A stretch of DNA of 28,535 nt from an uncultured Actinomycetes bacterium. Lineage in GTDB: Bacteria; Actinomycetota; Acidimicrobiia; Acidimicrobiales; Microtrichaceae. How positions within the stretch are numbered: the first letter of the stretch is position 1; each line of letters starts with the position of its first letter. Positions 8,599 to 16,541 of this stretch are shown here, one piece after another. The stretch covers positions 1 to 28,535 of the forward strand of contig CAJBIS010000370.1 of assembly GCA_903953195.1 (NCBI GenBank). The letters are read 5' to 3'. A program made the translations under genes and the position numbers. The notes below the pieces were generated by a model that saw only the letters and a program-made list of their open reading frames with translations, made no database searches and was not told the DNA's origin.

Positions 8599-9510
8599 GT
8601 GGGGTCTCCGTCGTTCGCCGACACCGGTGTGGCCATCCACCGTGGGCTGCTGACGACGGCAGTGACCCTGCTCGACGGCGTCCGGGCGGCGCACGACACG
8701 AGGTGGCCGACTCAGGATCGGGTGCTCGACGGCTGGCGACGTGACCCCCGGGTGCGAGCACTCGCCACCCACCCTGCGGTGCTCGACGCCGTCGAGTCGG
8801 TCTACGGACGATCACCGATCCCGTTCCAGACCCTGAACTTCCGGCGCGGCACCGGACAGCCGCTGCACGCCGACCTGATCCACTTCGACTCGGTCCCGAC
8901 CGGGTGGGTGTGCGCTGCGTGGGTCGCCCTCGAGGACATCGACGACGACCAGGGCCCGGTCGAGTACGTGCCCGGCTCACACCTCGAGGACTTCAGCCGA
9001 GTTCACCTGGCGGAGCGAACCGGGAGGTTCGACAACGCGGTGTACGAGGACGCCGTCGCGCGCCACGTCGGTGACCGGCCCCGAGCGCGCTTCACCGCGA
9101 GCGCCGGCGACGTGCTCATCTGGCACGGGGCGCTGCTCCACGGCGGGGCCCCGGTGGTGGATCCGGCGTCGACCCGCTGGTCGCAGGTCACCCACTACTT
9201 CCTCGACGGATTCGCCTACGTCACGCCGCAGCGATCACCGGCGGGAAGTGACGACTTCTTCGTGCGGGATCCGCTGGTCGACATCTCGACCGGGCGCCCG
9301 GTCGGGCACACGCTCGACGGCGCGCCGGCGCGCCTGTGGCGCCGTGCACACGATCGGACCACCCTGCTGCGGGCCGCGGATCCGCCGCCACCGGTCCCGG
9401 CGAGGGTCGCCTCCACCGTGCGAGGTGCGCGGCGGCGCGTGGCGTGGTGGACCGAGCCGGCACGCGACGCACTCCGGGACCACCTGCGGGGGCGGCGCGC
9501 TCGGGGGTGA
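8599..9510 (+). CDS. Phytanoyl-CoA dioxygenase (PhyH) family Fe(II)/2-oxoglutarate oxygenase
   Basis: A 303-residue protein with GTG start at 8599 and AGGA about eight bases upstream. The PhyH double-stranded beta-helix is visible: LHADLIHF gives the HxD iron ligands (His90, Asp92), GPVEYVPGSH is the classic PhyH strand-turn, and GDVLIWHGALLHGG supplies the distal His (about 181), followed by Arg193 in STRWSQVTHYF that should bind 2-oxoglutarate. All cofactor residues are present, so it should be active. The family hydroxylates lipids, amino acids and natural products; in glycan or lipid clusters it may hydroxylate an acyl chain or sugar. It is followed after 26 bp by the GT39 gene. The C-terminal 60 residues are Arg/Pro-rich and outside the core domain. 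Confidence 0.85.
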   Translation: MGSPSFADTGVAIHRGLLTTAVTLLDGVRAAHDTRWPTQDRVLDGWRRDPRVRALATHPAVLDAVESVYGRSPIPFQTLNFRRGTGQPLHADLIHFDSVPTGWVCAAWVALEDIDDDQGPVEYVPGSHLEDFSRVHLAERTGRFDNAVYEDAVARHVGDRPRARFTASAGDVLIWHGALLHGGAPVVDPASTRWSQVTHYFLDGFAYVTPQRSPAGSDDFFVRDPLVDISTGRPVGHTLDGAPARLWRRAHDRTTLLRAADPPPPVPARVASTVRGARRRVAWWTEPARDALRDHLRGRRARG

Positions 9511-9524
9511 CGGCCGCCCGCCGA

Positions 9525-9530
9525 TACCCT
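9525..9530 (+). promoter_or_regulatory. Candidate -10 element, leaderless start of the GT39 gene
   Basis: TACCCT (9525-9530) fits TANNNT and ends six bases before ATG 9537, which has no Shine-Dalgarno. The same arrangement occurs at 19283-19278 and 21892-21897. No clear -35 is visible. Confidence 0.35.
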
Positions 9531-9536
9531 GACGAC

Positions 9537-11309
9537 ATGTCCGACAGGGGGCCCGTCGACGACGACGGGGAGGGCGCCGCAGCGCTGGTCGACGATGGGG
9601 GCGCGGCCGAGCACCTCGACACGACCAGCGGCACCGAGGTGACCGGCACGGAACCACGCGGGCTGCGACGAGTCGGCGTCGCGATCTCCGCCCATCCGCT
9701 CTGGACCGTCGCCGTCCTGGTGTCGATCATCGCGATCGGTCACGCCGTCTGGATCTGGATGCATCGCAGCGTCGGCGCGTACGACCCGGACGAGGCCGGC
9801 TACATCGCCAACGCGTTCCGCTTCAAGCGGAGCATCGATCCGTTCGCCCCGTGGGCGTTCGTCCGGCAGGTCGTCACGACCGGAACCGGACCGATCGTCC
9901 CACTGCTCGCGGTTCCGCTGCTCCTGTTCGGACCCGACGACCCGCGCACCGTGCTCATGGTGCAGCCCGTGCTGCTCGTGGCACTGGCCGTCGCCGTGGC
10001 CGGGATCACGCGCAAGCTCGCCGGCCCACGCTCGGCCATCGTCGCCGGACTGGTGATCGCAACCATTCCCACGGTCAGTCTGGCGACCCAGTCGTTCTGG
10101 CTCGGACTGGGCGCCGCGACCTGCTGCGCGGCTGCCGTGCTGGCGCTCCTCCACTCCGATCACCTGCGCAACGACTGGGTCTGGGTCTTCGGCGGTCTGG
10201 CCGGCGTGATGGTCATGACCCGCACGATGAGTCTGGGCTTCGTGCCCGGCATGTACCTGGGGGCACTGCTGCTGTGCCGGCGTGAACGGGCGAGCGTCAT
10301 CGGGCTCGTCAAGGCGGTCGGGGCGTTCCTGATCGTGGCGGCGCCGTGGTGGATCATCAACTGGACCGGCCTCACCGAGTACCTGTTCAGCTACGGCTAC
10401 GGGCCGCGGGCCGGACTGTTCGGCCAGGGCAGCGTCCCCGAGCGACTCGACTTCCGCTACAACCGCATCGTCAACGGCGTCGGCCTCATCGTCCCCGGCC
10501 TGATCGCCATCCAGCTCGGACTCGTCACCGCCACCGTGAGCGTGATCCGGGCGCGGGTCGAGCGCCACGAGTGGCCGGCATCGTCGCGAGGTGCGCTCGC
10601 CGTCGCGGCGATCGTCGTGGTGGGGGTCGCGGCGCTGGTGAGCACCACCAACAACGGCGTCTGGTTCGAGCTCCCGCTCATCGCCCTCATCGTGGCGCTC
10701 GTCGCCGCCGCGATGAGCCGGTCGTGGCTGCCGTTCTCGATCGCGGCGTGCGTGATCTTCGCGTGGAGCGGCCTGTGGTCACTGGGCCGGGCGTGGTGGA
10801 TCATCGAGCCGGGTGACGGGCAGCCGCCGACCGCCACCCACTTCGAGGACGGCTTCGCCCAGTACGACGAGCGGTTCGGCAAGTACCGGCGGGACGAGCA
10901 CGCCGCCGCCGCCGCGGACTGGGCCGATGCCAGTGACCGCATCGCCGCCGAACTCGCCTCGATCGCCGGCACGGGCGTCCCACCGTTCGTCGTCATGTCC
11001 GGCAACATGCAGTTGACGAACAACAACTCGGTCGGCCTGGCCGCCGAGCTGCGGCGATCGCCGCTGACGATCACGATTCCCGACACCGCCGACCCCGAGG
11101 CCGAACTGCGAGACGTGCTCACGCCGTTCCCATCGGGCGACGGCGCCGTCGAGAAGGTGGTCGTGATCCTGCACCACGATCAGATCCTGTTCACGCCGGA
11201 CGAGCGGGTCGACGAGTTCGCAGCACTCGCCGGGCAACTCGGCTGGCGCACCTGGGCCGAGGTGCCGCTCCCCGATGGTGGCCGGGCGGAGATCCTGCGA
11301 CACACCTGA
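9537..11309 (+). CDS. GT39 (ArnT/PMT-like) integral membrane glycosyltransferase
   Basis: A 590-residue membrane protein. An acidic N-terminal cytoplasmic stretch (about 1-50) precedes the first helix; the first extracytoplasmic loop contains AYDPDEAGYI, whose Asp-Glu pair (85-86) is the signature of GT39/ArnT-type glycosyltransferases that transfer a sugar from a polyprenyl-phosphate donor to a lipid, glycan or protein outside the membrane. About ten to twelve hydrophobic helices follow up to residue 430, then a soluble C-terminal domain of about 160 residues, as in ArnT and related Dolichyl-phosphate-mannose transferases. Start ATG 9537 is chosen over longer in-frame options because it follows the PhyH stop and a TACCCT -10-like box. 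The likely donor-making partner is the GT2 enzyme at 7738-8490. The acceptor cannot be read. Confidence 0.82.
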   Translation: MSDRGPVDDDGEGAAALVDDGGAAEHLDTTSGTEVTGTEPRGLRRVGVAISAHPLWTVAVLVSIIAIGHAVWIWMHRSVGAYDPDEAGYIANAFRFKRSIDPFAPWAFVRQVVTTGTGPIVPLLAVPLLLFGPDDPRTVLMVQPVLLVALAVAVAGITRKLAGPRSAIVAGLVIATIPTVSLATQSFWLGLGAATCCAAAVLALLHSDHLRNDWVWVFGGLAGVMVMTRTMSLGFVPGMYLGALLLCRRERASVIGLVKAVGAFLIVAAPWWIINWTGLTEYLFSYGYGPRAGLFGQGSVPERLDFRYNRIVNGVGLIVPGLIAIQLGLVTATVSVIRARVERHEWPASSRGALAVAAIVVVGVAALVSTTNNGVWFELPLIALIVALVAAAMSRSWLPFSIAACVIFAWSGLWSLGRAWWIIEPGDGQPPTATHFEDGFAQYDERFGKYRRDEHAAAAADWADASDRIAAELASIAGTGVPPFVVMSGNMQLTNNNSVGLAAELRRSPLTITIPDTADPEAELRDVLTPFPSGDGAVEKVVVILHHDQILFTPDERVDEFAALAGQLGWRTWAEVPLPDGGRAEILRHT

Positions 11310-11312
11310 GCG

Positions 11313-11341
11313 CCGTCGCGGTCCGGACCGGAGCGCGACGG
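11313..11341. terminator. Hairpin between convergent genes, candidate bidirectional terminator
   Basis: CCGTCGCG (11313-11320) and CGCGACGG (11334-11341) form a perfect 8-bp stem with a 13-base loop. It fills most of the 38-bp space between the stops of the GT39 gene (11309) and the lipoprotein gene (11348). No T-tract follows, as is common in actinobacteria. Confidence 0.5.
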
Positions 11342-11347
11342 GGGATC

Positions 11348-12091
11348 TCAGATCGGCTTGATGCCGAAGACCGAGGCGACGAACTCCTCGGGGACCGGCG
11401 CACCGAGCTGGAAGCTGCGGTACTGGTCCACCGTGTCCGGCGGAACCTGGCGGGGACAGACCCGACTCATCGTGCCGAATGCCTGGCCGAGGGCGGCGTC
11501 GGCAGCGCCCAGCGAGCGGTTGAGATCGGCGATGATCACGGCCGGGAGCCGCACGTCCTCGAGCGGCACCGCCTGCTGCAGCGCACCGAGCATCGGTCCG
11601 AGCTCGGCCGAGATGTCCTGGGGGGCCGCCGTTGTCGCCACCTCGAACTTGCGGCGGAAATCCACCGCGGCCGCGCCGACCGAGTTGGGGTCGATCGACG
11701 CCGTCGTGAGCAGCTTCAACCCGGCCTTCTGGAAGTCGAACACCCCGGAACAGAACGCGACCAGCGCCCGGTCACGGTCGGAGACCTCGGGCAGCGTCGT
11801 CGCCGACCCGCCGTCGGACGACTCACCGCGACCACCGGCGGGTTCGGGTTCGGGCGCGGGTTCGGCCACTCCGCCCGGCACGTCCCCGACCGTCGGGGCC
11901 GGGGCTGTCGTGGCAGCGCTGGACTCGGGTGCGGTGGTGACGGGTACGAACGTCGGCTCGGGGCCGCCGTCCGCCGCACCGCCCGCGCCTCCGTGGTCGA
12001 CCGCACCGCAGCCGGCGCCGACGCCCATCACGACCACCGCCACGATGGATGCCGCGGCGATCCGCCGCATCCGTGACTGTTCCGCCCACAT
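11348..12091 (-). CDS. Putative lipoprotein with Pro/Glu-rich linker and helical domain, function unknown
   Basis: A 247-residue protein. The N-terminus has an Arg-rich start, a hydrophobic stretch and the lipobox-like GVGAGC, so it should be exported and lipid-anchored at that Cys. Residues about 35-105 are a low-complexity Ala/Pro/Thr/Glu linker. The C-terminal 135 residues look helical and contain two Cys (in FCSGVF and RVCPRQ) that could form a disulfide outside the cell. I do not recognise the domain. ATG 12091 is favoured because TACCTT ends eight bases upstream; the alternative ATG 12070 gives a more classical short signal peptide (MRRIAAAS). It is the last gene of the minus-strand run, 14 bp after the GT-B-like gene, but may have its own promoter. 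It could be an envelope partner of the glycan system. Confidence 0.75.
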   Translation of the reverse strand: MWAEQSRMRRIAAASIVAVVVMGVGAGCGAVDHGGAGGAADGGPEPTFVPVTTAPESSAATTAPAPTVGDVPGGVAEPAPEPEPAGGRGESSDGGSATTLPEVSDRDRALVAFCSGVFDFQKAGLKLLTTASIDPNSVGAAAVDFRRKFEVATTAAPQDISAELGPMLGALQQAVPLEDVRLPAVIIADLNRSLGAADAALGQAFGTMSRVCPRQVPPDTVDQYRSFQLGAPVPEEFVASVFGIKPI

Positions 12092-12099
12092 GCCTCTGG

Positions 12100-12105
12100 A
12101 AGGTA
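12100..12105 (-). promoter_or_regulatory. Candidate -10 element for the lipoprotein gene
   Basis: TACCTT on the minus strand (12105-12100) fits TANNNT and lies eight bases before ATG 12091, immediately after the stop of the upstream gene. No -35 consensus is evident. It suggests the lipoprotein can be transcribed separately from the long operon. Confidence 0.3.
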
Positions 12106-13281
12106 TCAGGACCGTCCGCGAACCGGCTCGCGACCCTGCTGGGCGATTGATCCCGTCCGCGACGGTCCGGTGAGTGACCCGAGCAGCGCCGTGCGTGCCG
12201 CGTCGATGTCGGCGCGGAACCGGTCCGCCCGGTCCCACCGGTCGTGCCGGAGCCCGTCGGCGAGCGCCGATGCGGCGGCGTCGACATCGAGCGGCGGCAC
12301 CACGACGGCGTCCTGGTCGATCGGTTCGCACGACGGGAACGCCACGACGGCCGCACCGCTGAGCGAGGCCACGGCGACGTCGTTGTCGGTACCGCGACGA
12401 GCAGACCGGTAGGGCAGGAACACGGCGTCGCCGCAGATCATCGCATCGTCACCAACGGCCGGCCGCAGGTGGAATCGGTCGGCCACACCGCATCGACGGG
12501 CCTCGTCGCGGCAACGCTCGATCTCGACGGCATCCGAGAGACCGAACCAGGCGCCGTGCGCCACGATGCCGTGATGGTGCTCCAGCACCCAGAGCGAGCG
12601 GACCAGGAGATCGGGCCCGTCGAGCCAGCCGTCATCCCCCCAGCCACTCACCAGTCGCACATCCGGCGGCAGTGCATGACGTTCACGCGCCCGACGCACC
12701 GTCGCGGCGTCGGCCGGTGCCGAACGGCGACTCAACAGCACGGCACGCCGCAGGTCGATCCGGACCGCGGCGTCGATGTCCGACGCGCCCGTCCCCGCGA
12801 TCGACTCGAGCGACGACCCGCCCGTCTCACCGACGAGCACGACGTCGACGGGCGGACACGACGAGCGTTCCGCGGCCGGCACGCGACCGGCAGGCACGGT
12901 CGGTCGGACCGCCAGTGTCGGCGCGCCCGGCACCGCTCCGAGCAGTCGACCGCCGACGCCGTCATCGAGCACCACGGCATCCGGCCGCAACCCCCGGGCC
13001 CACGCCCGGAGTCGCAGCCCGCGGAGTCGGCCGGCGACCGCCTCCACGCGGAGCGCGGACGTCAGACGTGCCGGCCACCACGTGCGCAGGTCGTCGACGA
13101 CTCGCTCGCCTGCGGCATCACCCGTCGACCGGTGCAGCAGGAACCACCGCTCACTGCGCACGCCGACCGCGTCGAGGAGCGCCCGCAGGAGATCGAGCTC
13201 CTCCTCGGCCTCGTCGACCTCACCGGGTTCCGGTGGCATCAGGCTGACGAACAGCACCGACGGTCGTCCGGACGCCATCAT
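12106..13281 (-). CDS. GT-B-fold glycosyltransferase-like protein (GT4-type), paralogue of the protein at 20870
   Basis: A 391-residue protein starting MMASGRPSVLFVSLMPP. The N-terminal half has a GT-B-like opening strand and a helical region ending in RPDAVVLDDGVGGRLL (near 100-115). The C-terminal half carries GT4-like elements: RLVSGWGDDGWLDGPDLLVRS, RCGVADRFHLRPAV, a DAVFLPYR segment and an ALSGAAVVAF-like element (VASLSGAAVVAFPSCEP), followed by small helices. The usual GT4 EX7E motif is not clear, so the donor site may be altered. It overlaps the upstream hydroxylase gene by 4 bp, so translation is probably coupled. The central RLRGLRLR...VVLDDG...GGR segment is shared with the protein at 20870-21865, indicating an old duplication within one operon. 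Likely role: transfer of a sugar to the operon's product, or a sugar-binding partner. Confidence 0.7.
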   Translation of the reverse strand: MMASGRPSVLFVSLMPPEPGEVDEAEEELDLLRALLDAVGVRSERWFLLHRSTGDAAGERVVDDLRTWWPARLTSALRVEAVAGRLRGLRLRAWARGLRPDAVVLDDGVGGRLLGAVPGAPTLAVRPTVPAGRVPAAERSSCPPVDVVLVGETGGSSLESIAGTGASDIDAAVRIDLRRAVLLSRRSAPADAATVRRARERHALPPDVRLVSGWGDDGWLDGPDLLVRSLWVLEHHHGIVAHGAWFGLSDAVEIERCRDEARRCGVADRFHLRPAVGDDAMICGDAVFLPYRSARRGTDNDVAVASLSGAAVVAFPSCEPIDQDAVVVPPLDVDAAASALADGLRHDRWDRADRFRADIDAARTALLGSLTGPSRTGSIAQQGREPVRGRS

Positions 13282-13979
13282 CCAACCGTCCGGTTGAGCG
13301 ATCGATCCCAGGCGGTGGCTCGCTCGGGTGCGGCGCCGTAGCGCGGGTCCCGTTCCAACAACGAGTGGGTCAGCCGGTTCACGGCGCTCGCCGGCCAGCC
13401 CGCCGGTCGCTCGATCTCACAGAAGAGCGTCACCCGCTCCACCGACGAACGGTTCCACGCGGCGTGCGGCGCAGTGTCGTCGAAGAGGATCCCGACGCCG
13501 TCACGGTAGGGCACCTCGACGTCGCCGACCCGGAGCGCACAGTGTGGCGGGCAGTCGATCCCGAGATGGTACCGGAGCACTCCCGCATCGGGACCGGTGT
13601 GCTCGGGCAACTCGGTACCCGGTGCCAGCACCGACCAGAGCGCGGACCGCAGTCCCGGCACCTGCCGCAGGGCATCGACGGTGAGCGGGAAGCGGTCGAG
13701 GAGCGGACCGGCCGGGCGGCCACGGGACCACAGGAGCCCGGCGCCCCAGACCTCGGTGTTGCCCTGGTGTTCGCCGAGCACGTCCTCGATCCGGGGCAAC
13801 CGACCACCTGCGGTCCGGAATCTGAACCATTCGGCCCGCAGCTCCGGCGCCCGCTCGACGAGCCGCTGGTTCCACAGCAGGTCGTCGACCGGACGAGGGT
13901 TGGCCTCGTCGCCGGATCCACGCGCCACGAGCGCGTTGTTCAACCCGAGCAGGAGCCGCGCCGGGCGGTCGCGCAGCAT
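13278..13979 (-). CDS. Aspartyl/asparaginyl beta-hydroxylase-family Fe/2OG oxygenase (LpxO-related)
   Basis: A 233-residue protein. The C-terminal half matches the Asp_Arg_Hydrox fold: LPEHTGPDAGVLRYHLG followed by CALRVGD, then GILFDDTAPHAAWN and RVTLFCEIERP. By analogy to mammalian AspH and bacterial LpxO, His138 (RYHLG) and His172 (APHAAW) are the two iron ligands and Arg182 binds 2-oxoglutarate; this family naturally uses only two protein ligands. The N-terminal 90 residues are not part of the core and I do not recognise them. Family members hydroxylate Asp/Asn in proteins or peptides, carrier-bound Asp in siderophore pathways, or the secondary acyl chain of lipid A. Next to a carrier-protein synthetase it may hydroxylate a carrier-bound or released acid. 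The ATG follows the preceding TGA with no gap, and the end overlaps the next gene by 4 bp. Confidence 0.82.
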   Translation of the reverse strand: MLRDRPARLLLGLNNALVARGSGDEANPRPVDDLLWNQRLVERAPELRAEWFRFRTAGGRLPRIEDVLGEHQGNTEVWGAGLLWSRGRPAGPLLDRFPLTVDALRQVPGLRSALWSVLAPGTELPEHTGPDAGVLRYHLGIDCPPHCALRVGDVEVPYRDGVGILFDDTAPHAAWNRSSVERVTLFCEIERPAGWPASAVNRLTHSLLERDPRYGAAPERATAWDRSLNRTVG

Positions 13980-15185
13980 TCAGTCCAGCTGGAGGCCGTA
14001 GAGCTCCGCGGCGTTGCCACCGGCGATGCGCTGCTGGTCCGCCCACGGCAACTCGGCGAGGTTGTCCGCGAGTTCCGCCGTGGTGCCCGGGTACTTCGCA
14101 TCGGGGTGCGGGAAGTCGCTCGCCCACACGATGCGGTCGGCGCCGACCAGCTCGGAGCGCGCCGTGAAGCACAGCGTGGACTCGTCCGCGTCGAAGCTGA
14201 TCCAGCACTGGCGGCGAAAGAACTCCGACGGCATCGCACCGGCGAGCCACGGCACGTCCCACTCGTAGATGCGGGCGTGGTGATCGAGGCGCTCGAGCAG
14301 GGGGACGATCCAACCGCCGTTCGACTCGAGGAACACGCAGCGCAGATCCGGGAAGCGCTGCAGCACCCCGCCCGCGGTGAGGAACATGACCGTGTTCATC
14401 ATGTCGGCGGGGTTCCCGAGCGCCTGCGCGAAGTAGATGTTGTCGGAGCCGAAGTCCTCCTGCTCCTGCACCGGGATCTCGGACGTGCCGAGTCGGTTCA
14501 GGTGCATGCCACGAATCGCCCCGGGCAGGTCCGCGGCGAGGAGCGGGTGGAAGCCCAGCGGCAGCCCGGTGTCGGAGCACGCCTGCCAGATCGGGTCGTA
14601 CATCGGGTGGTTGAAGTGGTGACCCTCGATCGCCGGGTTGGGCCGGAGCTGCACGCCGACGATGCCCGGCAGATCCGCGACCCGGCGGATCTCCGCGGCG
14701 GCCGCGGCGGGGTCGCGCTGCGGCAGGTTCGCCACGCCGTGGAGTCGACCCTGCCCCCGGGAGCAGAGATCGGAGAGCCAGTCGTTGAACGTCCGACTCT
14801 GGGCCGCCACGAACTCATGGGTGCGCAGGCCCTGGAACCCGAGGAGCATCGTCGCGTGGAGGACCGAGTGCGAGATGCCGTCGGTGTCGAGCACGGCGAG
14901 ACGGGCCGCGGCGTCCCAGCAGTGGTCCGGCAGGTCGGAGTACCGGAAGTCACCGGCGTGCATCTTGCGGCGGAGGTCCTCGTCCACTCCCGCCGTGCCG
15001 GCCAACGCCATGACGGCGGTGTCCATGGGTTCCATGTCGTCGATGTGGAGGATCTCGGCGCCCGTGGCGTCGGGTTCGATCCGCCAGACGCGGTCCTCGA
15101 ATCCGGGCGGGGCGAAGTCCCGCATCGCGGTCGCCGGTTCGAGCACGTGGCCGTCGGCGTCCACGAAGGTCAGGGTGTCGGTCAC
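13980..15185 (-). CDS. Amidohydrolase-2 (PF04909-type) metal-dependent hydrolase/decarboxylase
   Basis: A 401-residue TIM-barrel protein. It begins with FVDADGHVLEP, the first metal-ligand strand in the D-x-x-x-H form seen in this subfamily; mid-region strands include GVQLRPNP and LGFHPLL (metal His), and the last strands include WASDFPHPDAKYPG with the catalytic/metal Asp, then GGNAAELYGL, the usual C-terminal helix. Relatives hydrolyse amides or esters or decarboxylate aromatic acids (ACMSD/resorcylate decarboxylase group). The substrate is unknown. The GTG start overlaps the stop of the preceding amidohydrolase gene by 4 bp (GTGA). It and its neighbour are homologous but divergent, so they may act on successive intermediates or form a heteromer. 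Confidence 0.85.
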   Translation of the reverse strand: MTDTLTFVDADGHVLEPATAMRDFAPPGFEDRVWRIEPDATGAEILHIDDMEPMDTAVMALAGTAGVDEDLRRKMHAGDFRYSDLPDHCWDAAARLAVLDTDGISHSVLHATMLLGFQGLRTHEFVAAQSRTFNDWLSDLCSRGQGRLHGVANLPQRDPAAAAAEIRRVADLPGIVGVQLRPNPAIEGHHFNHPMYDPIWQACSDTGLPLGFHPLLAADLPGAIRGMHLNRLGTSEIPVQEQEDFGSDNIYFAQALGNPADMMNTVMFLTAGGVLQRFPDLRCVFLESNGGWIVPLLERLDHHARIYEWDVPWLAGAMPSEFFRRQCWISFDADESTLCFTARSELVGADRIVWASDFPHPDAKYPGTTAELADNLAELPWADQQRIAGGNAAELYGLQLD

Positions 15186-16537
15186 GAGTCGTCGTCCTCG
15201 TCGTTCAGACCCTCGGCCGCCGCCTGCTCGTCGAGCAGTGGGTGCTCGGCGCGGAGCAGCATGTCGGTCAGGGTGAGCGGTCGCTCCGGTGGCGTGAAGG
15301 CGCGGCGCGGCTCGGTGGGACCGACGTCCACGTGCGTGGCGAGCGACCGGAGGGCCGCCACATTGGCCGACTCGACCGGCACGTGGAGGAACGGGTCGAA
15401 GTCGAAGTGCCGCATGGCGTTGCGGTGCGTCAACGCGTCGATGACGTCACGGTCGAGCCCCTGGAGTTGCGCGGCGAGCCGCTCCGGCGTGTTCGGCCAG
15501 GTCGAGTCCGAGTGCGGGTAGTCCGATTCCACGCACACGATGTCGGAGCCGATGCGATCGAGCAGACGCAACCCCGCGTCGTCCGAGATGAAACAGGCGA
15601 GGAAGTGCTCGCGGAACACCTCGGACGGCAGTCGCCCGCCCAGGTCCGACCCGGTCCAGCGACGGTGGTGCTCCCACACGTAGTCGGCGCGTTCGAGCAG
15701 GTACGGGATCCATCCGATCGACCCCTCGCTCAGGGCGAATCGGACGTTCGGGAACTCGCCGAGGACCCGCGACCAGAGCAGGTCGGCCGCCGTGTCCATG
15801 ACCGCCGTCGGCTGGAGCGTCATCATCGTCGTGAAGGGCGCCTCGATCGACGGCAGCTTGACCTGTGACGACGATCCGATGTGCAGGCACACGACCATCC
15901 CGGCGTCGTCGCAGGCACGCCAGAACGGGTCCCAGTGCTCGCTGTGGAAGCTGGGGACGCCGAGCTTCTCGGGATTCTCGGACCAGGTCACGGCCCGCAC
16001 GCCCGCCGCGGCGACCCGGCGGACCTCGTCGGCCATGAGCTGCGGGTCCCAGTACGGGATCAGCGCGAGCGGGATCAGGCGTCCGGGCGCAGCACCCGCC
16101 CACCCCTCGATGTGCCAGTCGTTGTAGGCCTGCAGCACCGCGAGCGCCAGGTCCTTGTCCTCGGTGTTCGCGAAGATCTGCCCGCAGAACTGCGGGAACG
16201 ACGGGAAGCACATCGAGGCGAGCACACCGCCGGCGTTCATGTCGTCGATGCGCGCGGCGACGTCCCAGCAGCCCGACCGGATCTCGTCGTAGCGGGTCGG
16301 CTCGATGCCGTACTCCTCCTCGGGTCGACCCGAGACCGCGTTGAGACCGAAGTTCGGGATCTCGACCCCCTCGAACAACCACATCTCACGACCGTCCGCG
16401 CGCTCGATCACCCTGGGGGCTCGATCGGCGTACCGGGCCGGCAGGCGGCCATCGAACATGTCGGGCGGTTCAACGACGTGGTCGTCGACGCTGATGATGA
16501 TCAGGTCGTCAGCGACCACCGGTGGGGTCTCGGCCAT
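15182..16537 (-). CDS. Amidohydrolase-2 (PF04909-type) metal-dependent hydrolase/decarboxylase
   Basis: A 451-residue protein with start ATG 16537, four bases after the synthetase stop. The metal-binding opening strand is ISVDDHVVEPPDMF (Asp18-His20), followed by CWDVAARIDDMNAGGV, typical of the PF04909 group; VVCLHIGSSS provides a barrel His, and CVESDYPHSDSTWP near residue 355 provides the late Asp. A 60-residue tail after the barrel ends in an acidic run and has no counterpart in the neighbour. In actinobacteria such proteins are numerous and mostly uncharacterised; known relatives include ACMSD-type decarboxylases. Tight packing behind the A-PCP-TE gene suggests it processes the acid before loading or the product after release. 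Confidence 0.85.
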   Translation of the reverse strand: MAETPPVVADDLIIISVDDHVVEPPDMFDGRLPARYADRAPRVIERADGREMWLFEGVEIPNFGLNAVSGRPEEEYGIEPTRYDEIRSGCWDVAARIDDMNAGGVLASMCFPSFPQFCGQIFANTEDKDLALAVLQAYNDWHIEGWAGAAPGRLIPLALIPYWDPQLMADEVRRVAAAGVRAVTWSENPEKLGVPSFHSEHWDPFWRACDDAGMVVCLHIGSSSQVKLPSIEAPFTTMMTLQPTAVMDTAADLLWSRVLGEFPNVRFALSEGSIGWIPYLLERADYVWEHHRRWTGSDLGGRLPSEVFREHFLACFISDDAGLRLLDRIGSDIVCVESDYPHSDSTWPNTPERLAAQLQGLDRDVIDALTHRNAMRHFDFDPFLHVPVESANVAALRSLATHVDVGPTEPRRAFTPPERPLTLTDMLLRAEHPLLDEQAAAEGLNDEDDDS

Positions 16538-16541
16538 GCCT

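Noticed and set aside
13365..15521. Long plus-strand open frame of about 718 codons
   Set aside because: It is antisense to the hydroxylase and the amidohydrolases and shows no recognisable domain; long antisense frames are expected in GC-rich DNA.
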